Assembly (NCBI RefSeq): GCF_017948245.1
Contig: NZ_CP072865.1
Coordinates: forward strand, 3,993,501 to 4,057,500
Source of the DNA: Rhizobium sp. NLR16a
GTDB taxonomy: Bacteria; Pseudomonadota; Alphaproteobacteria; Rhizobiales; Rhizobiaceae
Reading direction: 5' to 3'
DNA: 64,000 nt
The notes beneath the pieces are model-generated. The model had not been told where the DNA came from, did no database searches, and saw only the letters and a list, made by a program, of their open reading frames with translations. Each line of letters starts with the position of its first letter. Positions within the stretch are counted from its first letter, which is position 1. Of the stretch, positions 38,101-46,771 are shown one piece after another. A program made the translations under genes and the position numbers.

Positions 38101-39174
38101 TTACTTCGTTCTTGCGCGCCAATCGGCGTATTTGGGACTGTCGGGACCGACCGGCAGCGGCACTTCGGCGCCGCTGTCCGATGACTGGTAGATGGCGGTG
38201 ACGAGTTCCAGCGCGCGGCGCGCATCCTTCGATGTCACCGGCAACGGCCCCTGGCCGCTGAGGAAGGCATGGAACTGGCCCATCTGTGTGGTGAAACGCG
38301 GCGCGACGGGCTGCCAGTCGCCGACCACCCGATCGATCTTTTCGCGGACGTCATCGTTGGCGGCGATGATTTTCCAGGGATCCTTGCCTGGCGTGTAGGG
38401 TTCGTGCGTGCTTTCGAAGGTGACGTTTTCAAAATGCAGTCTCAGCCGGCTGATCTGTTCCTGCGAACCGAGCGTGCAGGACAGCGAGACGAAGGCGCCG
38501 TTTTCCATCAGCAGGCTGGCGGAGGCGCAGTCCTCGACCTCGATATCGTTGACACGGGTGGCCACCCGGCCGAAAACCCTTGCCGCCGGGCCCATCAAAT
38601 GCATCAGCATATCATGCAGATGCAAGGCATGGGTGACGAGCACGCCGCCAAGCTCCGTCGCCCATTTGCCGCGCCAGGGCACGGCGTAATATTCGGGCTT
38701 GCGCAGCCAGAAGGTTTCGACAGATGCCGTATAGGGCTTGCCGGCAATGCCGGCATCGATGATCCGCTTGGCCTTCTGGATGCCGTCGCCGTAGCGGTAC
38801 TGGAAGATCGGCATCAGCACGCCTTTGGCGGTTTTTTCCGCCTCCATGATGGTATCGACCCCGGCAAGGGAGCCCGTCAGCGGCTTTTCGCAGACGACGT
38901 GCTTGCCGGCCGCCAGGGCCGCGACCACCTGTTCCAGATGGATGCCGGGAGGGGTGCAGATATCGATGATGTCGATCGTGTCGTCGGCCAGCAGCGCCTG
39001 GAAAGAGGTGGTGCGGCGTTCGATGCCGAACTCGTCGCCGACGGCCGCCAGGCGTTCTTCGTTCAGATCGCAGATCGCCGTCACCTTGAACTTGTCGGAA
39101 TGCGGCAGATAGCCTTCGACAATATGCGAACGGCCGATGCCGCAGCCGACGATCGCGACGGTCTTGATGCTCAT
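38101..39174 (-). CDS. Gfo/Idh/MocA family oxidoreductase (in ABC operon)
   Basis: The 357-residue protein has an N-terminal Rossmann domain (VAIVGCGIGRSHIVEGY), the CEKPL motif that carries the family catalytic lysine, and the C-terminal alpha/beta domain. The ATG at 39174 has GGAAAAGAG upstream. An in-frame ATG at 39198 overlapping the permease stop would add eight residues. Such enzymes oxidise or reduce sugar hydroxyls, often at C3 or C2, with NAD(P). Lying between permease and ATPase genes, it probably acts first on the imported sugar. Confidence 0.9.
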   Translation of the reverse strand: MSIKTVAIVGCGIGRSHIVEGYLPHSDKFKVTAICDLNEERLAAVGDEFGIERRTTSFQALLADDTIDIIDICTPPGIHLEQVVAALAAGKHVVCEKPLTGSLAGVDTIMEAEKTAKGVLMPIFQYRYGDGIQKAKRIIDAGIAGKPYTASVETFWLRKPEYYAVPWRGKWATELGGVLVTHALHLHDMLMHLMGPAARVFGRVATRVNDIEVEDCASASLLMENGAFVSLSCTLGSQEQISRLRLHFENVTFESTHEPYTPGKDPWKIIAANDDVREKIDRVVGDWQPVAPRFTTQMGQFHAFLSGQGPLPVTSKDARRALELVTAIYQSSDSGAEVPLPVGPDSPKYADWRARTK

Positions 39175-39197
39175 GTCACTCTTTTCCACTACTGCCA

Positions 39198-40085
39198 TCA
39201 GCGTTTCATGCCGGTCGTGGCGATGCCTTCGATCAGCAGGCGTTGGAAGAACAGGAAGAAGAAGAACACCGGCACCAGCGTCAGGGTCGACATGGCGAAG
39301 AGACCACCCCAATCCGACGCGCTGGTGGAATCCACGAAGGTGCGCAGGCCGAGCTGGATCGTGTAGGTGTTCATGTCGTTCAGGTAGATCAGTGGTCCGA
39401 AGAAATCGTCCCAGGTCCAGATGAAGGAGAAGATGGCGGCCGTTGCCAGCACCGGCAGCGACAGCGGCAGCATGATCTTCCAATAGATCCGCCAGGCGCT
39501 GCAGCCATCCATCATCGCCGCCTCGTCGAGTTCACGCGGGATGCCACGGAAGAACTGCACCATCAGAAAGATGAAGAAGGCGTCGCTTGCCAGGAACTTC
39601 GGCACGACAAGCGGCAGGATGGTGTTGACCCAGCCAAGGTTGAGGAAGAGCACATATTGCGGGATCAGCGTCACGTGATAGGGGATCATCAGCGTGCCGA
39701 GCATGATCGCGAACCAGAAATTCCGGCCGGCAAAACGCAGCCGCGCAAAGGCGAAGGCCGTCAGCGAACAGGCGATGACATTGCCGGTCACCACCAGCAG
39801 CGAGATGACGAGCGAATTCCAGAAGAACCGGCCGAAGCTGACATCGAGGCCGACCCAACCGCGCGCATAGGACGAGAAATCGATCGATGACGGAATGAGC
39901 GAGGTCGACGAAAAGATCTCGGTTTCCGGCCTGACCGATGCCGAGACCATCCACAACAGCGGATAGAGCATCAGAAGCGAGGCGGCGATCAGCAGGGCGT
40001 GGATCATGAGTGACCCGGGCAGGCTGCGTTTCGTGATGTCCGATGGCGGCCTGGCCGCGGTGACGGGAGCGGTCATCTCAGTCAT
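39198..40085 (-). CDS. Sugar ABC transporter permease (MalG type)
   Basis: The 295-residue inner-membrane protein has six transmembrane helices, starting with HALLIAASLLMLYPLLWMV. It carries the EAA loop EAAMMDGCSAWRIYWKIMLPLSLP, which docks to the ATPase. The long periplasmic loop after helix 1 (SASVRPETEIFSS) is typical of MalG-type subunits. Its start overlaps the end of the other permease gene by 8 bases, so they are translated together. Confidence 0.93.
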   Translation of the reverse strand: MTEMTAPVTAARPPSDITKRSLPGSLMIHALLIAASLLMLYPLLWMVSASVRPETEIFSSTSLIPSSIDFSSYARGWVGLDVSFGRFFWNSLVISLLVVTGNVIACSLTAFAFARLRFAGRNFWFAIMLGTLMIPYHVTLIPQYVLFLNLGWVNTILPLVVPKFLASDAFFIFLMVQFFRGIPRELDEAAMMDGCSAWRIYWKIMLPLSLPVLATAAIFSFIWTWDDFFGPLIYLNDMNTYTIQLGLRTFVDSTSASDWGGLFAMSTLTLVPVFFFFLFFQRLLIEGIATTGMKR

Positions 40086-41037
40086 CGTAATGCACCCAAT
40101 AACGCGAGGTCAGGAAGGAGAAGGCGGTGAAGATCGCGATGATCACCACCAGGATCCAGGCGAGCGCCGAGGCGTAGCCCATGCGGAAATTGCCGAAGGC
40201 TTCCTGATAGAGGTAGAGCGTGTAGAATAGCGTCGAATTGATCGGCCCACCCGTGCCGCCCGATATGATGAAGGCCGGCGTGAAGGCCTTGAAGGCTTCG
40301 ATCGTCTGGACGACGGCGTTGAAGAAGATCACCGGCGTCAGAAGCGGCAGCGTGATCTTGTAGAATTGACGGAATTTCGAGGCGCCGTCGAGACTTGCCG
40401 CCTCATACATATCCTGCGGGATCTGGCGCAGGCCGGCGAGGAAGATGATCATCGGCGAACCGAACTGCCAGACGGACAGCGCCACCAGCGTATAGATCGA
40501 ATAATTCGGATGCGAGATCCAGCTTGGTCCTTCGATGCCGATCTGGGCGAGCGCGGCGTTGACGAGGCCGTCGCTGGCGAAAAGCTGGCGCCAGAGCACG
40601 GCGATCGCCACGCTGCCGCCGAGCAGTGACGGCAGGTAGAAGATGGCGCGATAAAAGGTCAGCCCGCGCAGGCCGCGGTTTAGCGCCATGGCGACCAGCA
40701 AGGCAAAGGTCAGCTTGAACGGCACCGAGAAGACGACATAAGTCAGGGTGACGTGCATGGCGGCGGAAAATTTCGGATCCGCCGTGGCGATGCGCACGTA
40801 ATTCGCAATTCCCACCCACCGCGGCGACTGCAGCATGTCGAAGTCGGTGAAGGAGAGGTAGAGCGAAATCAGGGCCGGCCCGAGCGTCAGCCCGAAAAAG
40901 CCGATAAGCCACGGAAGGAGGAAGAGATAGCCGGGCGCGTTGGCGTTCCAGAGACGCCTGAAGCGTCCCTCGGCCACTGCGCCTTGATATCTTTCCACTG
41001 GTATGGCCCCTGCGGGCGTGCGCATCGCATTGCTCAT
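40078..41037 (-). CDS. Sugar ABC transporter permease (MalF/UgpA type)
   Basis: The 319-residue permease has six transmembrane helices, beginning with YLFLLPWLIGFFGLTLGPAL. Its cytoplasmic EAA loop reads EAASLDGASKFRQFYKITLPLLTP. It forms the heterodimeric channel with the following permease. It starts 6 bases after the stop of the binding-protein gene, with GAGG upstream. Confidence 0.93.
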   Translation of the reverse strand: MSNAMRTPAGAIPVERYQGAVAEGRFRRLWNANAPGYLFLLPWLIGFFGLTLGPALISLYLSFTDFDMLQSPRWVGIANYVRIATADPKFSAAMHVTLTYVVFSVPFKLTFALLVAMALNRGLRGLTFYRAIFYLPSLLGGSVAIAVLWRQLFASDGLVNAALAQIGIEGPSWISHPNYSIYTLVALSVWQFGSPMIIFLAGLRQIPQDMYEAASLDGASKFRQFYKITLPLLTPVIFFNAVVQTIEAFKAFTPAFIISGGTGGPINSTLFYTLYLYQEAFGNFRMGYASALAWILVVIIAIFTAFSFLTSRYWVHYDD

Positions 41038-41043
41038 ACGGGA

Positions 41044-42330
41044 TCAGCCTCGTGCGAGAATCTGCGTGATTTCATCAACAAGTTGTTTGCCGCCATCGGC
41101 GGGAGATAACTGCCCGAACCCGACCTGTTCGGCGATGTTGCGCAGCATGAGTTCGCCTTCACCGGCACCGGCCGGCGGGGGCGGCGGCAATTTGCCGGCG
41201 AGGTCGCCAAGGCCGCTGACATATTCCAGCGGGACCTTGCCATTCTCGTCGAGCTTAGCTGCTACGACCTCGCGCATGGCAGCGGATTCCGGGATGCCGC
41301 GTTCGACGTCGAGCAGAACCGCTGCCTCGGGATTCTTGACGAAGAAATTGACGTAATCGACCGCCAGGTCCACGGATTTCGACTGGGCCGAAACCGAGAA
41401 GAACATCGACGGCTTGCGATAGTGGCCGCCCTTCGAATCCGGCTTGATGCGCATGTAGTTGGTCAGTGCCAGCTTATCCTTGTTCATTGCCTGATAGGCG
41501 ACGAACTGGTTGGAATGGGCAAAACCGGCCGCAGCCTTGCCAAGCGACACCGTGTTGGTTTCGATATCGTTTTTGTCGAGAGCCTGGATATCTGCCGGAA
41601 CGCAGGCGCCGGACGCACGGAACTTGGCCCACATGTCGTACCATTCCGAGGCGTCATCCACGTCGAATCCGATCTTGCCGTCGGCGGTATAAAGCGCCTT
41701 GCCGCGCTGGCGCAGCCAGTTTTCGAACAGTGGTTCGCCGCCGCTGCCGTCGGCGATGCCGAACATGCCCTTGCGCTTGCCTGCCTTGGTAATCTCAGCA
41801 CCCATGCGACCAAATTCCTCCCAGGTGGTCGCCTGGGTCGGCAGATCGACGCCGGCCTCCTTGAAGGCAGTGGTGTTCAGCACCGTCGCAGCCGAGTTCG
41901 CGCCCAGGCTGACGCCGTAGAGATGGCCGTCGACGCTGCCGCCTTCAATTTGCGCCTTGTCGAAATCCCCGAGATCGAGCTTGGCAGGCATATAGGATTC
42001 AAGCGGGGCGAGCGCGCCGCGCCGTGCATATTGGACGATGTAACGGTAATCCATCTGGATGACGTCCGGCGCGTTGCGGCCCGCGACCTGGGTCGCAAGG
42101 CGCGGCCAGTAGTCGCCCCAGCCCAGGAACTCGCCGGTGATCGACGTCCCCGGATTCTTGGTCTGATAGAGCTGCGATACCTTGTTGGTGCGGTCGGCGC
42201 GCGGCTGCGAGCCCCACCACAGGAGACGCAGGCGCTTTTCCTGTGCCAAGGCGCTGGTTCCGAGCGCCGAGAGCGACAGAAGCGCGGCGCTTCCCGCAAC
42301 GAAATTACGCCTGCTTACACGTAGAGTCAT
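41044..42330 (-). CDS. Sugar ABC transporter substrate-binding protein, Tat-exported
   Basis: The 428-residue protein carries a twin-arginine signal (SRRNFVAGSAALLSLSALG, cleavage after ALAQ), so it is exported folded to the periplasm. The mature part is an extracellular solute-binding protein family 1 fold (LRLLWWGSQPRADRTNKVS, PGTSITGEFLGWGDYWPRLA). GGAGGAAAG lies just before the ATG at 42330. It is the first gene of the importer operon and is divergent from tetR. It is clearly paralogous to the orphan binding protein at 52119-53405. The ligand is probably an oligosaccharide or glycoside. Confidence 0.93.
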   Translation of the reverse strand: MTLRVSRRNFVAGSAALLSLSALGTSALAQEKRLRLLWWGSQPRADRTNKVSQLYQTKNPGTSITGEFLGWGDYWPRLATQVAGRNAPDVIQMDYRYIVQYARRGALAPLESYMPAKLDLGDFDKAQIEGGSVDGHLYGVSLGANSAATVLNTTAFKEAGVDLPTQATTWEEFGRMGAEITKAGKRKGMFGIADGSGGEPLFENWLRQRGKALYTADGKIGFDVDDASEWYDMWAKFRASGACVPADIQALDKNDIETNTVSLGKAAAGFAHSNQFVAYQAMNKDKLALTNYMRIKPDSKGGHYRKPSMFFSVSAQSKSVDLAVDYVNFFVKNPEAAVLLDVERGIPESAAMREVVAAKLDENGKVPLEYVSGLGDLAGKLPPPPPAGAGEGELMLRNIAEQVGFGQLSPADGGKQLVDEITQILARG

Positions 42331-42391
42331 TTCTTTCCTCCTCCAAAGGGAAGCGCCTCCACACGCTTCCAAACTAGTTTCGCTTGCGCAA

Positions 42392-42407
42392 ATAACTAAT
42401 TGGTTAC
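42392..42407. promoter_or_regulatory. Candidate TetR operator between the ABC operon and tetR (ATAAC-N6-GTTAC)
   Basis: ATAACTAATTGGTTAC lies 62 bases upstream of the binding-protein ATG. It shares the 5-6-5 inverted layout with the sites at 43368-43383 and 30451-30466. Its position fits repression of the importer operon. Confidence 0.55.
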
Positions 42408-42451
42408 AAGCTACGTGCAAAGCGGCAAGGCTGTCAAGCGGTGTTGGCCAA

Positions 42452-42550
42452 AGCATGATGCCGAACGTGTAAGCGAGCGGACGACATCCTGCTCTCACTG
42501 CTTAAGTGGGAGCAGGATGATTTTGGGGGCTAACAGGCCTCATCATCCTG
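42452..42550. repeat. Intergenic palindromic mosaic (RIME-like)
   Basis: Three adjacent inverted repeats are visible. AGCATGATG/CATCCTGCT is at 42452-42493, CCTGCTCTCAC/GTGGGAGCAGG at 42488-42516, and a perfect CAGGATGAT/ATCATCCTG at 42513-42550. The first resembles a palindrome found widely between genes in Rhizobium. It lies between the importer promoter and tetR and may form a stable RNA structure in the tetR leader. Confidence 0.55.
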
Positions 42551-42636
42551 TTTCAGCAGGGGCCTTTCCAAATTCGGTTTTTACAATTTCGCACCGAAGG
42601 CTTATGAGCGCAACATGTGACGACAGGGGTGGAGCG

Positions 42637-43314
42637 ATGAACGATAGCGGGGGAAATAACGGAAAGAAGCAAGCCCGGCGACCGTCGATGGAACGGACGG
42701 CCCAACGCGATCCGGAGCGGACACGCGCGGCAATCCTCGATGCGGCAACCCGGGAATTCGCCGAAAACGGCATGGGCGGCGCCCGCGTCGACGCCATCGC
42801 CGAACGGGCCGGCACCAACAAGCGCATGCTCTACCACTATTTCGGCGACAAGGAGCAGCTCTACCTCAAGGTGCTCGAAGAGGCCTATGTCGGCATCCGC
42901 ACGGCCGAACGCGCGCTGCATATCGGCGACCGCAGCCCCGAGGAAGGCATCGGCGAACTGGCGCTCTTCACCTGGCGTTATTTCCTCGAGCACCCCGAAT
43001 TCCTGAGCCTGCTCGGCACCGAAAACCTGCATCGCGCCCGGTGGCTGCGCCAGTCCGTCCGGCTCAAGGAGCTGCATTCGCATCTGATCGGCGAGCTGTC
43101 GCAGGTGCTCGAGCAGGGCAAGAAACAGGGTGTCTTCATCGAGACCGCCGATCCCCTGCACGTCTATCTGACGATCGCCTCGCTCGGCTATTTCTATCTT
43201 TCCAACCAGTACACGCTTTCGACGATCTTCGGCCGCGACCTGATCGAGCCGGCCAATCTCAGTGCCTGGGAAAGGCATATCGTCCACGTCACCCTCGCCT
43301 CGATCAAGCGCTGA
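42637..43314 (+). CDS. TetR family transcriptional regulator
   Basis: The 225-residue regulator has an N-terminal TetR HTH (RAAILDAATREFAENGMGGARVDAIAERAGTNKRMLYHYFGDKEQL, about residues 28-75) and an all-helical ligand domain that resembles the RutR-like C-terminal family. I start at ATG 42637 with GGTGGAG just upstream; an ATG at 42604 is less supported. It lies between two operons with near-identical inverted repeats in front of them. It is the best candidate to bind those sites and probably represses both the importer and the Gfo/Idh-DUF993 operon. Confidence 0.9.
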   Translation: MNDSGGNNGKKQARRPSMERTAQRDPERTRAAILDAATREFAENGMGGARVDAIAERAGTNKRMLYHYFGDKEQLYLKVLEEAYVGIRTAERALHIGDRSPEEGIGELALFTWRYFLEHPEFLSLLGTENLHRARWLRQSVRLKELHSHLIGELSQVLEQGKKQGVFIETADPLHVYLTIASLGYFYLSNQYTLSTIFGRDLIEPANLSAWERHIVHVTLASIKR

Positions 43315-43367
43315 ACACTGAAAGCAGGATTTGGCTATTGACAGGCTCGCCGCTCTTCTGCCATCAA

Positions 43368-43383
43368 GTAACCGTTTAGTTAC
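43368..43383. promoter_or_regulatory. Candidate TetR operator upstream of the Gfo/Idh-DUF993 operon (GTAAC-N6-GTTAC)
   Basis: GTAACCGTTTAGTTAC is a perfect 5-bp inverted repeat with a 6-base spacer, 63 bases upstream of the Gfo/Idh ATG. A TTGACA hexamer at 43338-43343 is upstream, so a bound repressor would cover the transcription start region. Confidence 0.6.
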
Positions 43384-43445
43384 CGGCTTGGGAGGGCCGG
43401 GCGAGGACGCCCGCTCCCACCGCAAAAGATTGCAGGGAGGAAAAT

Positions 43446-44594
43446 ATGGCACGCTTGGGGATCATCTTGCACGGCGTCACCGGCCGCATGGGTTACAACC
43501 AGCACCTGGTGCGCTCTATCCTGGCCTTCCGCGACCAGGGCGGCATCACGCTGAAATCGGGCGAGAAACTCGAGATCGACCCGATCATCGTCGGCCGCAA
43601 CGGCGCCAAGATGGAAGAGCTGGCGAAAAAGCACACCATCAAGCGCTGGTCGACCGATCTCGATGCTGCGCTGGCCAATCCCGACGACACGATCTTCTTC
43701 GATGCCGGCACGACGCTGATGCGCGCCGAGCTTCTGTCCAAGGCGCTCGACGCCGGCAAGCACGTCTATTGCGAAAAGCCGATTTCCGACGATCTGCAGG
43801 TTGCGATCGATCTCGCCCGCAAGGCACGGCGCTCCGGCCTCAAGCACGGCGTCGTGCAGGACAAGCTCTTCCTGCCCGGCCTGCGAAAGCTGGCGCTGCT
43901 GAAGGATTCCGGCTTCTTCGGCAAGATCCTCTCGGTGCGCGGCGAATTCGGCTACTGGGTCTTCGAAGGCGATTGGGGCGTGCCCGCCCAGCGCCCTTCC
44001 TGGAACTACCGCAAGGCCGACGGCGGCGGCATCATCCTCGATATGCTCTGCCACTGGCGCTACGTGCTGGACAACCTGTTCGGCGAGGTCAAGGCCGTCT
44101 CCTGCCTCGGCGCCACGCATATTCCGCGGCGCATCGACGAGCAGGGCAAGCCGTATGATTGCGACACCGACGATGCGGCCTATGCGACCTTCGAGCTCGA
44201 CGGCGGGGCGATCGCCCAGATCAACTCCTCCTGGGCCGTTCGCGTGCGCCGCGACGACCTCGTCACCTTCCAGGTCGACGGCACGCATGGCTCGGCCGTC
44301 GCCGGCCTGACGAAATGCTGGAGCCAGCACCGTGTCAACACGCCGAAGCCGGTCTGGAATCCCGACCAGCCGCAGACGATCGACTTCTACAAGACCTGGG
44401 ATGAGGTTCCGGATACCCAGGCCTTCGACAATGGTTTCAAGGCGCAGTGGGAAATGTTCATCCGCCACGTGGTCGAAGACGCGCCGTGGCCCTACGGGCT
44501 GGAAGCCGGCGCCAAGGGCGTGCAGCTCGCCGAACTCGGGCTGAAATCCTGGGCCGAGCGCCGCTGGCTCGACGTCCCCGCACTGGAGTTCTGA
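43446..44594 (+). CDS. Gfo/Idh/MocA family oxidoreductase (DUF993 operon)
   Basis: The 382-residue dehydrogenase begins LGIILHGVTGRMGYNQHLVRS, a Rossmann turn closer to dihydrodipicolinate reductase in style. It has YCEKPIS with the family lysine and the C-terminal substrate domain (DGGGIILDMLCHWRYVL) with the expected Asp and His. AGGAGGAAAAT precedes the ATG. It is 3 bases upstream of the DUF993 gene. The family suggests oxidation of a sugar or its uronic derivative. The exact substrate is unknown. Confidence 0.9.
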   Translation: MARLGIILHGVTGRMGYNQHLVRSILAFRDQGGITLKSGEKLEIDPIIVGRNGAKMEELAKKHTIKRWSTDLDAALANPDDTIFFDAGTTLMRAELLSKALDAGKHVYCEKPISDDLQVAIDLARKARRSGLKHGVVQDKLFLPGLRKLALLKDSGFFGKILSVRGEFGYWVFEGDWGVPAQRPSWNYRKADGGGIILDMLCHWRYVLDNLFGEVKAVSCLGATHIPRRIDEQGKPYDCDTDDAAYATFELDGGAIAQINSSWAVRVRRDDLVTFQVDGTHGSAVAGLTKCWSQHRVNTPKPVWNPDQPQTIDFYKTWDEVPDTQAFDNGFKAQWEMFIRHVVEDAPWPYGLEAGAKGVQLAELGLKSWAERRWLDVPALEF

Positions 44595-44597
44595 GCC

Positions 44598-45761
44598 GTG
44601 AGCACGATCAACCTTCCCCTCGACGGCAAGATCGTTCCCTACGCGCTCGCCGGCACGCCGATCGAACTCAAAAAACGCGATGCCAAGAGCTTTCCGCGCA
44701 TCGCCTTTGCCGCTGCCCATGTGGTCGCCGATCCGCTTGCCGACAACGATCCCTGGCTGACGCCGGCGATCGATTGGGAGCGGACGCTCGCCTTCCGGCA
44801 CCGGCTCTGGGATCTCGGCCTCGGCGTCGCCGAAGCGATGGATACGGCACAGCGCGGCATGGGCCTCGGCTGGCCGGAAGCCCGCGACCTCATCCGCCGG
44901 GCGCTTGCCGAGGCGGCCGGCCGCAAGGACGCGCTGATCGCCTGCGGCGCCGGCACCGATCATCTGTCACCCGGTCCGGACGTGACCATCGACACGATCA
45001 TCAGGGCCTATGAAGAGCAGATCGAAACGGTGGAGGCGGCCGGCGGCCGCATCATCCTGATGGCAAGTCGGGCGCTTGCCGTCGCGGCCAAGGGGCCGGA
45101 CGACTATATCAGGGTCTATGACCGCATCCTTCGCCAGGTCAAGGAACCCGTCATCATCCACTGGCTGGGAGAAATGTTCGACCCGGCGCTCGAGGGATAC
45201 TGGGGCAATGGCGATCACCTGAAGGCAATGGAAACGTGTCTGCAGGTGATCGAAGCCAATGCTGCAAAGGTCGACGGCATCAAGATCTCGCTGCTTTCCA
45301 AGGAGAAGGAAGTGACCATGCGCCGGCAACTGCCGAGATCCGTGCGCATGTATACCGGCGACGATTTCAACTATGCGGAATTGATCGCCGGCGACGAAGA
45401 GGGCCATTCCGACGCGCTGCTCGGCATTTTCGACGCCATCGCCCCGGCAGCTTCGGCTGCGCTCGACGCGCTCGGCCGCAAGAGCAACCACGAATTCTTC
45501 GACCTTCTCGAGCCGACCGTTCCGCTATCGCGCCACATCTTCAAGACGCCGACCCGCTTCTACAAGACCGGCGTCGTCTTCCTCGCCTATCTCAACGGTC
45601 TGCAAGATCATTTCGTCATGGTCGGCGGCCAGCAGAGCACCCGCTCGCTGGCGCATCTGGCCGAACTCTTCCGACTGGCCGACAAGGCGCGGGTTCTTGC
45701 TGATCCCGAACTCGCCGCAAGCCGCATGCGCCAGGTGCTCGCGGTCCACGGCGTCAACTGA
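44598..45761 (+). CDS. DUF993 family protein (aldolase-like TIM barrel)
   Basis: The 387-residue protein begins at a GTG 3 bases after the preceding stop. It belongs to DUF993, often annotated as a dihydrodipicolinate synthase-like protein. Visible segments include LIACGAGTDHLSPGPDVTIDTIIRAYEEQI, RIILMASRALAVAAKGPDDYI and VDGIKISLLSKEKEVTMRRQL, where the Lys may be the Schiff-base residue. Retro-aldol cleavage of a keto sugar made by the adjacent dehydrogenase would fit the operon but has not been shown by anything visible here. Confidence 0.85.
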   Translation: MSTINLPLDGKIVPYALAGTPIELKKRDAKSFPRIAFAAAHVVADPLADNDPWLTPAIDWERTLAFRHRLWDLGLGVAEAMDTAQRGMGLGWPEARDLIRRALAEAAGRKDALIACGAGTDHLSPGPDVTIDTIIRAYEEQIETVEAAGGRIILMASRALAVAAKGPDDYIRVYDRILRQVKEPVIIHWLGEMFDPALEGYWGNGDHLKAMETCLQVIEANAAKVDGIKISLLSKEKEVTMRRQLPRSVRMYTGDDFNYAELIAGDEEGHSDALLGIFDAIAPAASAALDALGRKSNHEFFDLLEPTVPLSRHIFKTPTRFYKTGVVFLAYLNGLQDHFVMVGGQQSTRSLAHLAELFRLADKARVLADPELAASRMRQVLAVHGVN

Positions 45762-45791
45762 CGCCGCTATACCTGACGGAAGGAGAATGAC

Positions 45792-46622
45792 ATGCAGGTC
45801 GAAGGACTTTCGATCAATCTGGCGACGATCCGTGAGCAATGCGGCTTTGCCGAAGCCGTCGATACCTGCCTGAATCACGGCATCACCTCGATCGCGCCCT
45901 GGCGCGACCAGGTCGCCAAGGTCGGCCTCGACGAGGCGGTGCGGATCGTTAAATCGAACGGTATCAAGCTGACCGGCCTTTGCCGCGGCGGCTTCTTTCC
46001 GGCGGCAAACGAGGCCGACTGGCAGAAGAATCTCGACGACAACAGACGGGCCATCGACGAGGCGGCCGCCTTTTCCGCCGATTGCCTCGTGCTCGTCGTC
46101 GGTGGTTTGCCGGGTGCATCGAAAGATATCGTCGCGGCTCGTCAGATGGTACTCGACGGCATTGCCGCCGTGCTGCCGCATGCGCAGGCTGCCGGCGTGA
46201 AACTTGCAATCGAGCCGCTGCACCCGATGTATGCCGCCGACCGGGCCTGCGTGAACACGCTCGGCCAGGCGCTCGACATGTGCGAGCCGCTCGGCGAGGA
46301 TGTCGGCGTGGCGATTGACGTCTACCATGTCTGGTGGGATCCCGATCTTGCCAACCAGATTGCTCGCGCCGGACGCATGAACCGTATCTTCGCCCATCAC
46401 ATCTGCGACTGGCTGGCGCCGACGAAGGACATGCTGCTTGACCGCGGCATGATGGGCGATGGCGTCATCGACCTGAAGGGCATAAGACGGATGATCGAAG
46501 CCGCCGGTTTCTTCGGCGCACAGGAAGTGGAGATCTTCTCGGCCGAAAACTGGTGGAAGCGTCCGGCCGACGAGGTGATCGCCACCTGCGTCGAGCGGTT
46601 CCGGAGCTGCTGCCAGATGTGA
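45792..46622 (+). CDS. Sugar phosphate isomerase/epimerase (xylose isomerase-like TIM barrel)
   Basis: The 276-residue protein has the AP-endonuclease-2/xylose-isomerase-like barrel. It shows metal-ligand segments LAIEPLHPMYAADRACVNT (Glu), VAIDVYHVWWDP (Asp, His) and FAHHICDW (His), then a final Glu in GAQEVEIFSAENWW. GGAAGGAGA precedes the ATG. It is the third gene of the Gfo/Idh-DUF993-epimerase operon and should convert the keto sugar into the substrate of the next step. The specific sugar is unknown. Confidence 0.88.
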   Translation: MQVEGLSINLATIREQCGFAEAVDTCLNHGITSIAPWRDQVAKVGLDEAVRIVKSNGIKLTGLCRGGFFPAANEADWQKNLDDNRRAIDEAAAFSADCLVLVVGGLPGASKDIVAARQMVLDGIAAVLPHAQAAGVKLAIEPLHPMYAADRACVNTLGQALDMCEPLGEDVGVAIDVYHVWWDPDLANQIARAGRMNRIFAHHICDWLAPTKDMLLDRGMMGDGVIDLKGIRRMIEAAGFFGAQEVEIFSAENWWKRPADEVIATCVERFRSCCQM

Positions 46623-46627
46623 TTCTT

Positions 46628-46726
46628 GAGCATTTCCGTTTTTCTTCGAAACACGAAAATGCTCTATCTCTTTGTTTTTACGCAATTCCGGACGCAAAAA
46701 CCGCTGCACACTTTTGCTGGAATTGC
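46628..46726. repeat. Two tandem palindromes, RIME-like intergenic element
   Basis: GAGCATTT (46628-46635) pairs with AAATGCTC (46657-46664). GCAATTCC (46682-46689) pairs with GGAATTGC (46719-46726), with inner GCAAAA/TTTTGC matches. Two large palindromes in about 100 bp match the layout of the Rhizobium intergenic mosaic elements. It lies 5 bases after the epimerase stop and could end or stabilise that transcript. Confidence 0.65.
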
Positions 46727-46741
46727 TCTGAAATCCCATTG

Positions 46742-46758
46742 TTTCATCACGTATGAAA
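46742..46758. promoter_or_regulatory. Candidate operator TTTCAT-N5-ATGAAA
   Basis: A perfect 6-bp inverted repeat with a 5-base centre (TTTCATCACGTATGAAA) lies 14 bases upstream of the Gfo/Idh start at 46772, overlapping the ribosome-site region. It differs from the GTAAC-type sites, so another regulator may act here. Confidence 0.4.
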
Positions 46759-46771
46759 GAGGAGTCATTCG

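Noticed and set aside
38101..39483. Longer version of the Gfo/Idh gene reaching into the permease gene
   Set aside because: The additional sequence is His- and Arg-rich antisense-like translation of permease DNA in another frame; the Rossmann motif begins at the ATG at 39174.
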